Of a stretch of DNA of 5,402 nucleotides, positions 5,185 to 5,402 are shown piece by piece. The notes under the pieces are model-generated. The model made no database searches. It had not been told where the DNA came from and saw only the letters and a program-made list of their open reading frames with translations. Position 1 is the first letter of the stretch; each line of letters starts with the position of its first letter. This DNA is from Acetobacteraceae bacterium (lineage in GTDB: Bacteria; Pseudomonadota; Alphaproteobacteria; Acetobacterales; Acetobacteraceae): the NCBI GenBank assembly GCA_003133265.1, contig PKWQ01000025.1:1-5402 (forward strand), written 5' to 3'. The translations under genes were made by a program, and so were the position numbers.

Positions 5185-5402
5185 ATGTCGCTTACTCGTC
5201 GTGGCTTCGCGCTCGCATCCGCCGGTACCCTGGTCTCCGGGCTGTCTCGTCCCGCGCGGGCGGAAGCCGAGCCGATCAAGATCGGCTATCTGGCCGCGCT
5301 CACTGGACCGGCCTCCGCCCCGACACAGGGCTTCCAGCGCGGCATCCTGCTCGCTGTCGAGGACGTCAATGCGGCGGGCGGCGTGCTCGGGCGCAAGATC
5401 GA
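5185..5402 (+). CDS. ABC transporter solute-binding protein, third copy (5' part only)
   Basis: The ATG at 5185 opens a frame with no stop for 72 codons to the window end. Residues 1-8, MSLTRRGF, carry a textbook twin-arginine motif, followed by a hydrophobic stretch (ALASAGTLVSGL) and a basic c-region (SRPARA), with cleavage probable after ARA (residue 26) or AEA (28). The mature start IKIGYLAALTGPAS, then GFQRGILLAVEDVNAAGG and VLGRKI, is the classic N-terminal lobe of Peripla_BP_6/LivJ-type proteins. It is clearly diverged from the two preceding copies, lacking their LTDMSG and GPGSVxGAKLA sequences, and resembles the mainstream branched-chain amino acid or amide binding proteins. It may be the first gene of a complete ABC operon continuing downstream, but this cannot be seen. 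The specificity is unknown. Confidence 0.88.
   Translation, partial: MSLTRRGFALASAGTLVSGLSRPARAEAEPIKIGYLAALTGPASAPTQGFQRGILLAVEDVNAAGGVLGRKI

Overview
The window is G+C-rich DNA (roughly two-thirds G+C by eye) with short intergenic gaps and good Shine-Dalgarno sites. The products recognised are a Pal lipoprotein, a D-tartrate dehydratase like that of Bradyrhizobium and several Tat-type solute-binding proteins. Together they suggest the chromosome of an alphaproteobacterium, possibly of the Rhodospirillales/Acetobacteraceae or Rhizobiales type. The taxonomic call is inference. There is no rRNA, tRNA, CRISPR array, transposase or phage gene in view.

Layout. Bases 1-45 are probably the last codons of a plus-strand gene that starts outside the window. 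It converges, over a hairpin at 55-82, on a minus-strand pair: an orphan pal-like lipoprotein gene (972-448) and, 31 nt downstream of it, a small unidentified ORF of 113 codons (416-75). A 179-bp divergent gap (973-1151) separates pal from a plus-strand series. That series is tarD (1152-2321, D(-)-tartrate dehydratase of the enolase superfamily), two closely related type I periplasmic solute-binding proteins (2466-3713 and 3883-5118), and the start of a third, more canonical one (5185 to the window end). No ABC permease or ATPase gene is visible. If they are linked, they lie downstream of the window.

How the genes may work together. TarD dehydrates D-tartrate to oxaloacetate. The solute-binding proteins would capture a solute in the periplasm for an ABC importer of the branched-chain amino acid (Liv/HAAT) type. 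Their position just after tarD makes tartrate or a related hydroxy-acid a testable ligand guess, but the 144-bp and 169-bp gaps contain hairpins, so the genes may be separate or differentially expressed transcripts. pal is an envelope gene with no evident tie to this catabolic cluster.

Most notable points: a tandem duplication of the binding-protein gene next to a third family member; twin-arginine signals on all three; a conserved cysteine pair at identical spacing in the two paralogs; and perfect inverted repeats in the gaps before the second and third binding-protein genes, one of them ending against the ribosome-binding site. Nothing here amounts to an obviously new defence or mobile system.
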